From Parietaria judaica (taxonomy: Eukaryota; Streptophyta; Magnoliopsida; Rosales; Urticaceae): a DNA stretch of 64,000 nt. Made by a program: the position numbers and the translations under genes. Below the pieces are notes generated by a model, which saw nothing but the letters and a program-made list of their open reading frames with translations, had not been told where the DNA came from and ran no database searches. Of the stretch, positions 44,904-54,980 are shown piece after piece. The stretch lies in NCBI GenBank assembly GCA_954871525.1, contig OX940862.1, forward strand, positions 39,610,232-39,674,231, in the 5' to 3' direction. Numbering within the stretch: position 1 is the stretch's first letter; every line of letters begins with the position of its first letter.

Positions 44904-45266
44904 TGGTATCAGAGCATTGGTAAAAGTCAGTATCTTCTCTCTTTTAATTCCTCATTCATCTTAATCATGTTAATCACAACAAGTAGTGATTATTTTGGTC
45001 TATCTTTCTCAGGTCTATTTCACGATCTGATTTTTTTTAGTCAATCAGTCAATGTGCATCTTTGTAATTCGTCCATGTGGTTGCTGATGCGTATCTTTTC
45101 GTTTGAGAAAAGATTCTCTCTGGGCTTATTGTTCCATCTTATCTTCGCTCTCGAGATTAACTAGCGGATATCTTCACAAAACCACTTGGTGCTAATAATT
45201 TCCACCGCCGAATTCGCAAGTTGGGCGTGATCGATATTTCTCTCCCTGCTCCAACTTGACGGGGGG

Positions 45267-45503
45267 TGTTATAGCTACGATACTCCATCAGCAACCACAT
45301 GGACGAATTACAAGGATGCACATTGACCGGCTGACTCTGGAGATGAACAAGCACACGCACTCACCAAATATCACCAAATATCAAGGGAATTAGTTTGTAA
45401 CCTTTATATATATTATTTATTTTATTTTAATATTAGTTGCACTAGCAACAAACTTGTGTATATACATCATCATTAATCAATAAAGAAAGTTCTCATTTTA
45501 TCA
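45267..45503 (+). repeat. TRIM LTR B (shared)
   Basis: Starts TGTTATAGCTACGATACTCC. Compared with A and C it lacks the CCTCTCCCACTTGTGTAATC segment near its 3' part; 237 bp. Confidence 0.9.
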
Positions 45504-45865
45504 TGGTATCAGAGCATTGATAAAAGTCAGTATCTTCTCTCTTTTAATTCCTCATTCATCTTAATCACGTTAATCACAACAAGTAGTGATTATTTTGGTC
45601 TATCTTTCTCAGGTCTATTTCACGATCTGATTTTTTTTTAGTCAATCGGTCAATGTGCATCCTTGTAATTTGTCCATGTGGTTGCTGATGCGTATCTTTT
45701 CGTTCGAGAAAAGATTCTCTCTGGCTTATTGTTCCATCTTATCTTTGCTCTCGAGATCAACTAGCGGATATCTTCACAAAACCACTTGGTGCTAATAATT
45801 TCCACCGCCTAGTTCGCAAGTTGGGCGTGATCGATATTTCTCTCCCGACTCCAACTTGACGGGGG

Positions 45866-46125
45866 TGTTAGAGCTACGATACTCCATCAACAACCACATG
45901 GACGAATTACAAGGATGCACATTGACCGGTTGACTCTGGAGATGAACAAGCACACGCACTCACCAAATATCACCAAATATCAAGGGAATTAGTTTGTAAC
46001 CTTTATATATATTATTTATTTTCTTTTAATATTAATTGCACTAGCAACAAACTTGTGTATATATCCTCTCCCACTTGTGTAATCGACATCATCATTAATC
46101 AATAAAGAAAGTTCTCATTTTATCA
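45866..46125 (+). repeat. TRIM LTR C
   Basis: Starts TGTTAGAGCTACGATACTCC and ends CATTTTATCA directly before the target duplication TCTTC; 260 bp. Confidence 0.9.
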
Positions 46126-46130
46126 TCTTC

Positions 46131-47147
46131 CTTAGTCTAATATTTTCCTCTTTAGGCTAGAGTTCCATCGGTTCGTTAGACGATTTTCTGTACTTGTTTT
46201 CGCGAAGCAAGGTTCTCAATAAATTTTCAAAATCCCGAGCGTCGAACTCTGCCATTTTAGCTACCCCAGTGCTCGATTGTTCTGGCTATGCAATCTACAT
46301 TACTTAGACGGAAATAGAAAGCAAAACTAGCCACATAATTGGCGATTACACATACGTCTCTGCGGCGAAACCAACAATAGTTGCGCCAATTTGCCTTATC
46401 CGGCGACGGGTTCTATATACTTGTCTGATATAGATCTTGTTATTTCAACATGTCTTGTTACATTTGAGGTTTATCAGTCTCGATCTCGGCTTTCTGTATT
46501 TTTTATAACTAATATTGAGACAGTAACACCATTATTTACTGGTTTCAAACTGGTTACTGTAAAAAACAATACCCATATCTTTGAAGCATATGTATAAGAA
46601 AACCGGTAAATGCCGATTCTCTGCATTTATTCCAAAATACCGGATGTTAAAACGGCTACTTGAGAATCGGGTAACGGAATAAGAAACCAGTACTTGATAC
46701 TTGTACAGAAGTTTACTGTTTTTTTCACTATCAATTTCAATAGGTTAACTCTCGTCTTCGTTGTCCCGTGCCAATCTGCAACAATTTGTAGTAGATGAAA
46801 GAATTCTGCTTCTGTTTTTGGCGGCTTCAAGTGAGAATCAACTGTTAAGTAATTCAAATAATTCTAGTGTTTCATTATCCGGAAATGTAAGCTTTTGTTT
46901 TCTTGTTGATTTAGAGACGGTAACAAGCTCGCGTATTGTTCAAGATTTCAAATCATTTGCAATTCTCGTTGGCTAATTTTCTGTATACTGTAACTGTTTA
47001 AGGTCAAAAGCTCATAACTACCTGCTCTCAAGTCAGAGCAAAGCTTCTCAGGCTTTATACAGGTAAGAAAAACCGATAAAGTTGACCCTCAAACTTGCAA
47101 AACTCGAAAACGATTTGAACTGTTTTTCTTGTTTATCTTGATTTCGC
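46131..47147. other. Intron-like or decayed sequence right of the TRIM element
   Basis: No clear coding region. Short motifs (ACTGGTTTCAAACTGGTTACTG, ACCGGTAAATGCCG) resemble those near 44150-44220 in inverted form. Confidence 0.35.
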
Positions 47148-47730
47148 AGCCAGTGAAACAGCAATTTTCTTGTTCTTGGTGTTCGAATCTGTAGTCTTGT
47201 TACTCCTCGCGCTACTTGTTCCGTTCTGTTGCGTGTTCGGGAAGAAAAGAAAACTCGAGGATCGAGGCCTCGGCATGTTTCTTGACAAAAGGGTAAACTT
47301 CTGAACCAATGCAAAACCAGCTGCCTCGATGATATTGGTTAGCATTTCTAGTGCTGTTTTTTTCTTCTCGCCTCTGTCAGGGATCGCTCCAGCTAAAGAA
47401 GTTGTTGCCAGGAGTATTAGGGAGCTTCGAAGTGAGGCCGGCAAGAAGCTCGGAAAATTGGACGGCCTGGTGCGCGAGAGGAATGGAATCAAGAGGAAGC
47501 TTTCGATGACGTACAGCCTAGGCCTAGACCGAGCATTGTCGGAGAAGCTGGCGCCTCCGCTGCCAATGTACAGCACTGGCGAGAGTGCGAGAGCGAGAAG
47601 CCTCTCTCTTCGGCGAGGTGCGAAGAGTGAGAGTAGCGCAGCGACACTAGCCGGGAGTCGTTCCGGGAGAACGAGCCGGAAACGAGTAGAAGCATGGCAT
47701 TTATTGATCATTCATATCTTCCTGGCATAG
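47148..47730 (+). other. Possible exons of an unrecognised gene
   Basis: TTTCGCAG ends at 47149 and is followed by an open stretch with a hydrophobic segment (VVLLLLALLVPFCCVFG) and a basic tail to a potential donor (AAAAGG, then GTAAAC, near 47292). TTCTTCTCGCCTCTGTCAG then precedes a second open stretch from 47381, with a frame to 47730 rich in Arg/Ser/Glu/Lys (VVARSIRELRSEAGKK). Splice-like borders and balanced composition suggest a real or recently dead gene, but opposite-strand frames are also open (47133-47711). I do not recognise the product. Confidence 0.3.
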
Positions 47731-48167
47731 ACCAAAATCGATTATATATGCTGCCTAAATTTATACATAAATTTCCATAGATTAATCTACATTATATATC
47801 TTTTCTAATCCTTCTCGATTAGCTTCTACTCGATTCGTGCTCTAAGAAATCTATATTATTATCTCATAAGTTTCCATCTTTATTTAAGAAAAATGCGCGC
47901 TTAACTTTTTAAAATTTATATGAATTTTTTTATTAAAAAAAAAAAATCTGCTAAAGGGCGTTGTAAGATATAGGACCTCGACAATGTTTTGCAATTTTTA
48001 GTGCACTATTATTCAAAACAAATAAATTAGGAATATATCGACGCACCAAATACTAAAATAAATACTTATACCACAAATTTCTCTATACGTTACCAAATAA
48101 TGCCTAATACGTTTTTTACACGGTTGCCTAAATTGATCCATTTTGGCTACTTCAGTTTAGTTTGTAC
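47731..48167. other. AT-rich spacer
   Basis: No gene or recognised repeat. Confidence 0.5.
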
Positions 48168-48939
48168 CAAGGTTTTAAATACCGCTTGCCGATTTCGTTT
48201 CGCATTTTTCGTTTTACGGATATATCGCTTGCCGATGGGTATGCCGATGGAAAAATTGTAAAAAAAAGAAATACCGCATGCCGCATATACCGCACTTTTC
48301 GCATGGGCATACCGCATGCCGATAGGGTTTTCGACGGATATTCTGTAAAAAAAATATTTGAGTATTTAAGCAAGATATTTATATAAGTTCAAAACTACAT
48401 ATTTAATAAATACAAGATATTTGTAAATTAAATATGTAGGTGACATGACATGCATAATATTAAGTCACTTTATTAGTTGAAGTGTATAATATTAAGTCAT
48501 ATTATTATGTGAAGTGAATATGTATGTTAATTAAGTGTGTAATATTAAGTGAATATGCATGTTAATTGTATATGTATGTTAACAAATTTAATATTAATTG
48601 AAGTGTATAACATTAAATGAATATGTATATTAAGCGTATATGTATGTTAGGTGAAGTTAATATGTATGCTAAGTGTATTATATTATTTGAAGTGTATAAT
48701 TATTTTTGCCAAAAGTTTAATTGGTATTTTTGCCAAAATCTACCAAAAATATAATTTTTAGCGAAATTCCATCCAAATTTCGCAATTTTTACACTACAAA
48801 ACGAAAAAAGATTTTCCACACCCGTGCCCATGCAAATTTCGCGAAATTTGGTAAAACGAAAGAGAAACGAAAGGGCTTTCGAACCACATATCTGCGAAAA
48901 ACGAATTTCGCATGGAAATTCGCAAAATTTTAAACCTTG
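48168..48939. mobile_element. hAT-type element, CAAGGTT family
   Basis: Perfect 8-bp target duplication GTTTGTAC (48160-48167 and 48940-48947). Ends CAAGGTTTTAAATA and, reversed, CAAGGTTTAAAATT. Subterminal motifs ACGGATATATCGCTTGCCGA and CCGCATGCCG relate it to 34263-35805. The middle has degenerate repeats of AAGTGTATAATATTAAGT and ATATGTATGTTA. Non-coding. Confidence 0.9.
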
Positions 48940-48947
48940 GTTTGTAC

Positions 48948-49403
48948 ACAAATATTACATATTCTTTCAAAAAGTAAGACATTAAAAACACAAGAAAATG
49001 TAAAATTGTTTGCAATCCGTTATGAAATAGAGGTTATGAAAAAAGTTCTACTTATTATAAATAAAGAAATTATAAAAATATTCTTAAATAAATTATATGA
49101 TGCGGATAGTCCTGGAAATGTAAGATGCGTCTGATATATTTTTTAATCCAAATATTTAAAAATTATGACTGGCGAGCAAAAAGGTCTGGATCCACATAAG
49201 TGTTGACCCAGAGTTTTTTGTCCGATTTTATTTTATTTTATTTTAAATAAGTAAGTATTACAAAAAATTGCATGAAAATAGATTAATATCTTTGGCTGAA
49301 AAAGAAGATGACTGTGAGTATGGTTCTTGCTGAAAGATTGAGGTGTACAAATGCACAAAAATAATACTTGAGGGGCAAACTCTTCTCTTTTCACAAGAAA
49401 AAT
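48948..49403. other. Upstream region of the P450 gene
   Basis: AT-rich without coding potential. CACTCACTCACTCACTCACC lies between TATA box and start codon (49427-49446). Confidence 0.5.
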
Positions 49404-49405
49404 GA

Positions 49406-49414
49406 ATATAAATG
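49406..49414 (+). promoter_or_regulatory. Probable TATA box of the CYP94 gene
   Basis: ATATAAATG lies about 100 bp before the start codon at 49510, followed by a CT/CA-rich leader. Confidence 0.5.
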
Positions 49415-49509
49415 AATGGTCACCACTCACTCACTCACTCACTCACCAATAGAGAGACACACAACACAAACGAAAGTGAGATCAAAGAGCACTTGGTTCG
49501 CTAATCGCC

Positions 49510-51033
49510 ATGCAGCTTCTTCTTCTTCTACCACTCTTCCTTCTCTTCCTCTTACCATATCTTCTCTTCTGCTTCTTCACAGTACCAACCACAAAACTCC
49601 CCAAATCGTACCCCGTAATCGGCACGTATCTCGCCGCAAAGGCAAACAAGCACCGCCGGAACGAGTGGTTCACCGAGCTGGTTCAGAATTCTCCGACGGC
49701 GACCTTCGTAATCAAACATCTTAGCGGCCTAAACCAAGTGGTCACGGGAAACCCAGCGGTTGTCCAGCACATCCTCCGCACCAACTTTGCTAACTACGGA
49801 AAAGGCGACTCCTCTAACGTCCCGGCCACTGACTTTCTCGGTAACGGAATCTTCAACACCGACGGCCACGTGTGGAAGATCCAGCGCCAGATCGCCAGCC
49901 ACGAGTTCAGCACCCGCGCTCTTCGCCATTTCGTCGAAACCGCGGTGCACAACGAGCTCCATTCCCGCCTTGTCCCGATCCTCTCAACTGCGGCAGAGAG
50001 CGGCTCCCTCGTCGATTTCCAGGATATTCTCCAGCGCTTCGCTTTCGACAACATTTGTACCATTGCCTTCGGATATGACCCAGCTTATCTTCTCCCATCT
50101 CTGCCGGTACCGGCTTTCGTGAAGGCGTTCGACGATGCGACGATGATCACCGGCCAGAGGAGCCAGTCTCTTATGCCTCTGGTGTGGAAATTCAAGAGGT
50201 TCTTTAAAATAGGGTCGGAGAAAAAGCTCTCGGCTGCCATCGCTGAGGTCCGCGGCTTCGCATCCTTCATCGTTGGCGAAAAGAAGAAACAACTCGCTGA
50301 CGATTCCAACGATCTTCTCTCCCGGTTCTTGAGCTCAGGCTACTCAGACGAGAGGTTCGTCACCGACGTGGTGATCAGCTTCATCCTGGCGGGGAGAGAC
50401 ACGACATCTTCGGCGCTCACGTGGTTCTTCTGGCTGCTATCCCGACACCCGGAAGCGGAACGCGAGGTTCTGAGAGAGATAGGCAAAGTTAGGACCGGAA
50501 AGGACTCCGACGCTTATGAGGAGGTGAAAGACATGGTCTATACACACGCGGCGCTGTGCGAAAGCATGAGGCTCTACCCACCGGTTCCGGTGGACACCAA
50601 GCAAGCAGTGGCGGACGATGTTTTACCGGACGGGACGGCGGTGAGGAAGGGCGACAAGGTTACGTACCTTCCATACGCAATGGGGCGCCTGGAGGCGATA
50701 TGGGGGAAGGACTGGCCCGAGTACCGCCCCGAGCGGTGGCTGAAGAGAACGGGGGAGGCAGAGAGCTGGGTGTTTGCGGGGAGGGATCCATACTCGTACC
50801 CGGTATTCCAGGCTGGGCCGAGGATCTGCCTCGGCAAGGACATGGCTTTCGTGCAAATGAAGAGGGTGGTTTCCGGAGTCCTCAAGAGGTTCAGGGTGGT
50901 GCCGGCTGGCGTCGAACCGATTTTCGTGTCCTACCTGACGTCAAAGATGAGGGACGGCTTTCCGGTTAGAATTGAGGTACGGCCTGACCGTAACCGCCGG
51001 GGTAAAACGGAAGTGACTAGTTCGGAAGGTTGA
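49510..51033 (+). CDS. CYP94: Cytochrome P450, CYP94 family (B-like)
   Basis: An uninterrupted 507-codon frame, the normal length for intron-less CYP94 genes. Residues 1-25 form the hydrophobic ER anchor, followed by a Pro-rich hinge (PTTKLPKSYP). Signature sites: SHEFSTRALRHF in helix C region, AGRDTTS at 294-300 (oxygen activation), ESMR 351-354 (ExxR), PERW 407-410, and heme loop FQAGPRICLG 433-442 with Cys440 as iron ligand. All catalytic positions are intact. CYP94 enzymes hydroxylate or oxidise the omega end of fatty acids (CYP94A) or of jasmonoyl-isoleucine (CYP94B/C), so the substrate here is inferred only from overall resemblance to CYP94B. TATA-like ATATAAATG lies 100 bp upstream and AATCAATCAAT downstream may serve polyadenylation. 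It is the best-preserved gene of the window. Confidence 0.95.
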   Translation: MQLLLLLPLFLLFLLPYLLFCFFTVPTTKLPKSYPVIGTYLAAKANKHRRNEWFTELVQNSPTATFVIKHLSGLNQVVTGNPAVVQHILRTNFANYGKGDSSNVPATDFLGNGIFNTDGHVWKIQRQIASHEFSTRALRHFVETAVHNELHSRLVPILSTAAESGSLVDFQDILQRFAFDNICTIAFGYDPAYLLPSLPVPAFVKAFDDATMITGQRSQSLMPLVWKFKRFFKIGSEKKLSAAIAEVRGFASFIVGEKKKQLADDSNDLLSRFLSSGYSDERFVTDVVISFILAGRDTTSSALTWFFWLLSRHPEAEREVLREIGKVRTGKDSDAYEEVKDMVYTHAALCESMRLYPPVPVDTKQAVADDVLPDGTAVRKGDKVTYLPYAMGRLEAIWGKDWPEYRPERWLKRTGEAESWVFAGRDPYSYPVFQAGPRICLGKDMAFVQMKRVVSGVLKRFRVVPAGVEPIFVSYLTSKMRDGFPVRIEVRPDRNRRGKTEVTSSEG

Positions 51034-52480
51034 GTATTTTATTGTAATAATATTGTTGAATTAGGCTCAATCAATCAATCCCTTTTGTGACGTAAATATT
51101 GTATAAAAATAATCCTGAAACTTGATGAATGGAGTTGGTTGCGTTGCGTCACTGCGTGCGACTTTTCCTTTGTCGTTGAGCGTTGTGGAGCAAGCACTGG
51201 AAGTTGATGTAGATGAGTTCTTAATGCCATCTAGATCGAGGCATGGTCATGGATTGCGCATCGTATCTCTCAAAGATTCATTTCCTTATTCTTTATACAC
51301 CCGTATCTTTGTCGTACTTGGGTGTCGTGTTAAGTTATTAACTACATGTGATTAAGGATATGCATAGGTTGGATTGGGTTGACTGGAACTATATAATTAA
51401 CCCAAATTTAATTGGGCTTTAGAAAATCAATTCAATCTAACTTAATACTTTTTAAGGTCCAATCCAACTCGATCCGAAAACTATAAGTTTGTCTGAGTTG
51501 GGTCATTGGACATAATTAAAAAAATAAATAAAAATTATTAAATAACACATAAATTTAAACCGTCAATAGATATATATAAATTTAATAATTTAATATAATG
51601 TTTTTAAGTATCTTATTTAAAAGTAAACATTATTAAGTCGTAAACATTCAAAATAAGAAGTATGTGACGTAGTTGTAAACTAAATAGAAACATAGTCGTA
51701 AAAATAATCGTAGATATAAAGTAATAAAACATAAAGATGATATTCTAGGAGTTATTTTACTTTTTTACTCTATACGAGTCTTTACTTACTTAAAATTTAT
51801 CAAATATTAAAAATATACTTAAAAAGAAAAGCTTGGTTCGGAAGTTAGCCGGACCAACCCAATGCATCCGGCCTGATCCCACACCGGTAATTTATTCAGG
51901 TTAGATTTAACCCAATCCGATATTCTATTGGGTTAATTAGGTTAAACTAGATTAGGGGTGAGTTTGGTTGAATAGTTGGATTGATTTTTTTATTTTTTTT
52001 TTCATAACTCTAACAGTCACGATGTGTTTAAAACTCGCAAACCGATCCCAAATCAAGTGGTCCTAATCAAATATAATCCTTTTTTATATATATTAATCCA
52101 TACTCAAGTGGGCCGTATTTACATTACATTAATACAATTTCTATTTACTTTTTATGTAGACATATAAACAAAGTGGGGCCCTTATTTAACAAGAGGCATT
52201 GGACTATGGCTCAAAATGTTGAATCGTCAATGTTTGAGCTTGGGCCTAACTACTATACATTTTGCTATATTAATAAAAAACCACAAAATTAACAAAATAA
52301 AACATGCAAATAAGGTGCATTTAATTTTTGTTTAAAATAAAACATTTAGGTACTTAAATTAACTCATGGAATTGAACATAGTATATATTACAACATTAAT
52401 TAAGGTACGGACGTATGATATATTTTACAAATACCACACTTCACGCTCAACTCATTATATGAAGAGTTTGGTAGGGAGGA
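51034..52480. other. 3' flank of P450 and AT-rich region with hAT-like debris
   Basis: The first ~100 bp hold the probable poly(A) region. From about 51360 to 51960 repeated TTGGGTT/AACCCAA motifs near both ends (GGATTGGGTTGACTGG, TTGGGTTAATTAGG) resemble the subterminal arrays of the hAT MITEs above, and TTAGGGGTGAG at 51954 resembles their termini. Matching ends could not be paired. No coding region. Confidence 0.4.
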
Positions 52481-52481
52481 G

Positions 52482-53385
52482 TCAACCGATTTCCGGGGTC
52501 TGAACAACGATGTCGTCCTCATTAATCCAAACGCAAACCCTGTCACACCAGAAGTGTAAGGGAACAGATGATGACCCTTCGGCTATGATCATTACAATGA
52601 CGCGGGGGTTCTCTATTTCTATCACTCTCTTTGCAATAGCCCCGTTTACACCGACAAGTTCCGACCATGAGCTCTTACCTGAAAGAATTAGCTTCATCAT
52701 TAATCACATGTACTTTTCGAAAATTTTAATTTTTTATACCCTCTATTTTCTTTTCTAAATCAATATTAAAAAATAGCTAAAATATAGCTCAAGGCATCTT
52801 TAGTCTTATTTCAGGCATAGATACAAAAACAGTTAAAATATAGTCGTTTTGCCATCTACAAATTTATTTTTTATACTGTCATGATCAATTTAATTAGCAA
52901 AATCACAAAAAAATCCTTCTATTTTTTAATATTCAAAATAAACCCTTCAACGTAATTAATGAAGGGCGCAGAGGCGGTGAGGCAGCGAAGACAAGATAAG
53001 AGAAGCGATGGTAAGGAGACGAGCAGAGGCGACAAGACAATACGGCGTCCCGTGGCAGCAATGCTAAACAGCGAAAGCGAGCAGAGGCTCGACAGACAAA
53101 GGATGGAGAATTGTCGATATTCTCATGCTGAATATTATTAGGTTTAACTCTTTTTTTTTACTGAAATACTTAAATCTTCTGAAATGGAAGACACTATTGA
53201 AAAGTAGACATACTTTATAGTTATTAAAATTAAAATATACGTAGTATATTTTTGCAGCAAATAAAACTAGATGGTTAACTATAAAATAACTGACATAATT
53301 GTGTCATCTATATATATATATATATCATAGAATGATAAAAATTAATTAGCGCATAATTACCTTCACATTCACCATGAAACGCCAT
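52482..53385 (-). CDS. Potato type I serine proteinase inhibitor (copy 4, intact, divergent)
   Basis: Two exons: 53385-53361 (25 bases, MAFHGECE plus one base, donor GTAATT) and 52678-52482 (197 bases, acceptor TTTCAG, stop TGA), together 73 residues. The fold is seen in GKSSWSELVGVNGAIAKRVI, ENPRVIVMIIAEG, the loop SSVPLHFWCDRVCVW and the C-terminal IVVQTPEIG. Alignment to eglin-type members puts Leu at P1, which favours chymotrypsin- or subtilisin-like targets, and the Arg after CD is kept. No signal peptide. It differs strongly from the MSCPS copies in exon 1 and loop but keeps the exon 2 length and splice phase, so it is an older paralogue. A TATA-like CTATATATATGAG (minus) lies near 53460, about 75 bp upstream. 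Confidence 0.88.
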
Positions 53386-53466
53386 GTCTGATCCCTGTAT
53401 TATTACTCTTTTTTGTGAGTGATTAAGTAATTAAGTTTTTGTTTAGGGTTCATGCTCATATATATA

Positions 53467-54080
53467 GAGTGATGAGGTGAAGTTTAAAATTAATTTGAAT
53501 ATCGAAATATATATTTTTTTCCAAGTGGATCACGGTACATACTTCGAGATCTCTTGTATTTCATATTACAGAGATAAATATTGGCCAATCCATCTCTCTA
53601 AGCTTTTGAAAAATATAATTGTTTATTGCAAATTGTTGCGACACTGAATATCTAAAATTGTATTTCACCCATTGGTTATTGAATAATATGTTAACCGTAC
53701 TTGCTTTAAGCTTTTGAAGATATATAATTAGTTTTTTATCATTATTATTTGAAGTGATTATACACATTGCAAAGTTTAGTCTGACTGATATTTGTTTTTT
53801 TTTAATTGAATCCTTCAAAAAGGACAATAAATCGTTACATTTATTTAATTGATGCGAGTACGCGACAAATTAAACAAAGAGTGTATGATTCAAATTATCA
53901 AAGACGTGAAGAGATATATAAAAAAAAATATCGAAGTCTTTTAAAATTATATAATCACTTTATTAACACACCAGAAATCTTGTTTGAGTCATTTATAAAA
54001 ATAGAAGTGAATTTCTTAAAGATCCTGTTATATTAAATAGAGAATAAGAATAAGAAAATAAATTATTAAACTTAAGAAAA
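53467..54080. other. Spacer upstream of inhibitor copy 4
   Basis: AT-rich. An open frame at 53806-54036 (plus) is Lys/Tyr/Ile-rich and without recognisable homology, so I treat it as chance. Confidence 0.45.
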
Positions 54081-54700
54081 TAAGTGCCACATGGCATGCA
54101 ATTGAGTGCAACGTGGCGATGCCACGTCACTCAATGGCCATGTATAAATTTTAAAAATAATTTTTCATTTTAAAAATTAACTTTTTTTTTATTAAATAAT
54201 CAATAATTTTTTAATTAAAAAAATATTATCAAGGTAAACATATAACTATTATCAATATTTTTATAACTAGAAATTTATTGATTATTTATCAAATTAGAAA
54301 ATAACTAAAATAAAAAAAATTGGGATTATTTAATTAAAAATAAAAAAATTAATTAATTAAAATTTTTTGATATGATTATTATTATATATAAATTAGCAAA
54401 GATTAGAAGAAGAATATCTAATTACTTTTTTGCTGTTGTTTTTCTTTGTGACATTTAAATATTTAATCTATTAATATTTATAAGAAAATTTACCAATTAA
54501 TTTTAAACAAAAAAAATTATTTATTATTATTATAAATAAACAAATATTTTCAAATAATTTTCAAATAATTTTCATGTGGCAATTAAGTGATGTGGCATTG
54601 CCATGTCGCAATCAACGGGAAGGCACATGTCAATTAATAGTCAACATCAAAGTCAATGACTTTTTTGTAAGAAGCTTACAAGCTTAGGAACTTTAGCCGC
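54080..54700. mobile_element. Probable foldback MITE
   Basis: GAGTGCAACGTGGCGATGCC with ACGTCACTCAATGGCCATG (54100-54142) has an inverted counterpart at 54572-54615 (minus: GATTGCGACATGGCAATGCC then ACATCACTTAATTGCCACATG). The interior is AT-rich. Ends and target duplication are not resolved. Confidence 0.5.
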
Positions 54701-54980
54701 TAAAAATTGAATTCAATAACTTATCCTTGAAAAATGGAAAATTTTAAAAATTTAGCTGCAAATTCCCCAACGGAAAACATCAAGTTGTAGAAAAGTTCGT
54801 CGTTTATAGGAGTGCAACATTACATGTGACAAGTTTCAAAAAGTGTGTCATTATAATTATATATATATATATGAACGTTAAATTTATATGTCAATTGTTT
54901 TCCATCTATGTTGGTGTTGATTCATAGATCCTTTTAAACCATCAAATTCACAGAGGGTATGTTATCGGTCTTAAAATGAA

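Larger units (their letters stand above)
44652..46125 (+). mobile_element. Tandem TRIM-like Ty1/copia derivative: LTR-internal-LTR-internal-LTR
   Basis: Three direct LTRs (44652-44903, 45267-45503, 45866-46125) alternate with two internal segments of about 360 bp. Each internal segment begins with the PBS TGGTATCAGAGC (44904-44915, 45504-45515) and ends with a short pol C-terminus remnant (LADIFTKPLGANNFHR in the second) and a polypurine tract (TTGACGGGGG). The whole is framed by the 5-bp target duplication TCTTC (44647-44651 and 46126-46130). Absence of coding capacity, short LTRs and tandem sharing of the middle LTR are typical of terminal-repeat retrotransposons in miniature. The leftover LADIFTKPL motif links it to a copia parent. 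Confidence 0.93.

Noticed and set aside
44904..44915. TGGTATCAGAGC considered as pararetroviral primer site or tRNA-related gene
   Set aside because: It directly follows a copia LTR and is repeated identically at 45504, so it is the retroelement PBS.
47133..47711. 192-codon minus-strand frame
   Set aside because: Ser/Arg/Leu-rich product without recognisable motifs, opposite to segments with better splice-like borders.
53806..54036. Lys/Tyr-rich 76-codon frame
   Set aside because: No motif, AT-rich composition, no upstream signal.
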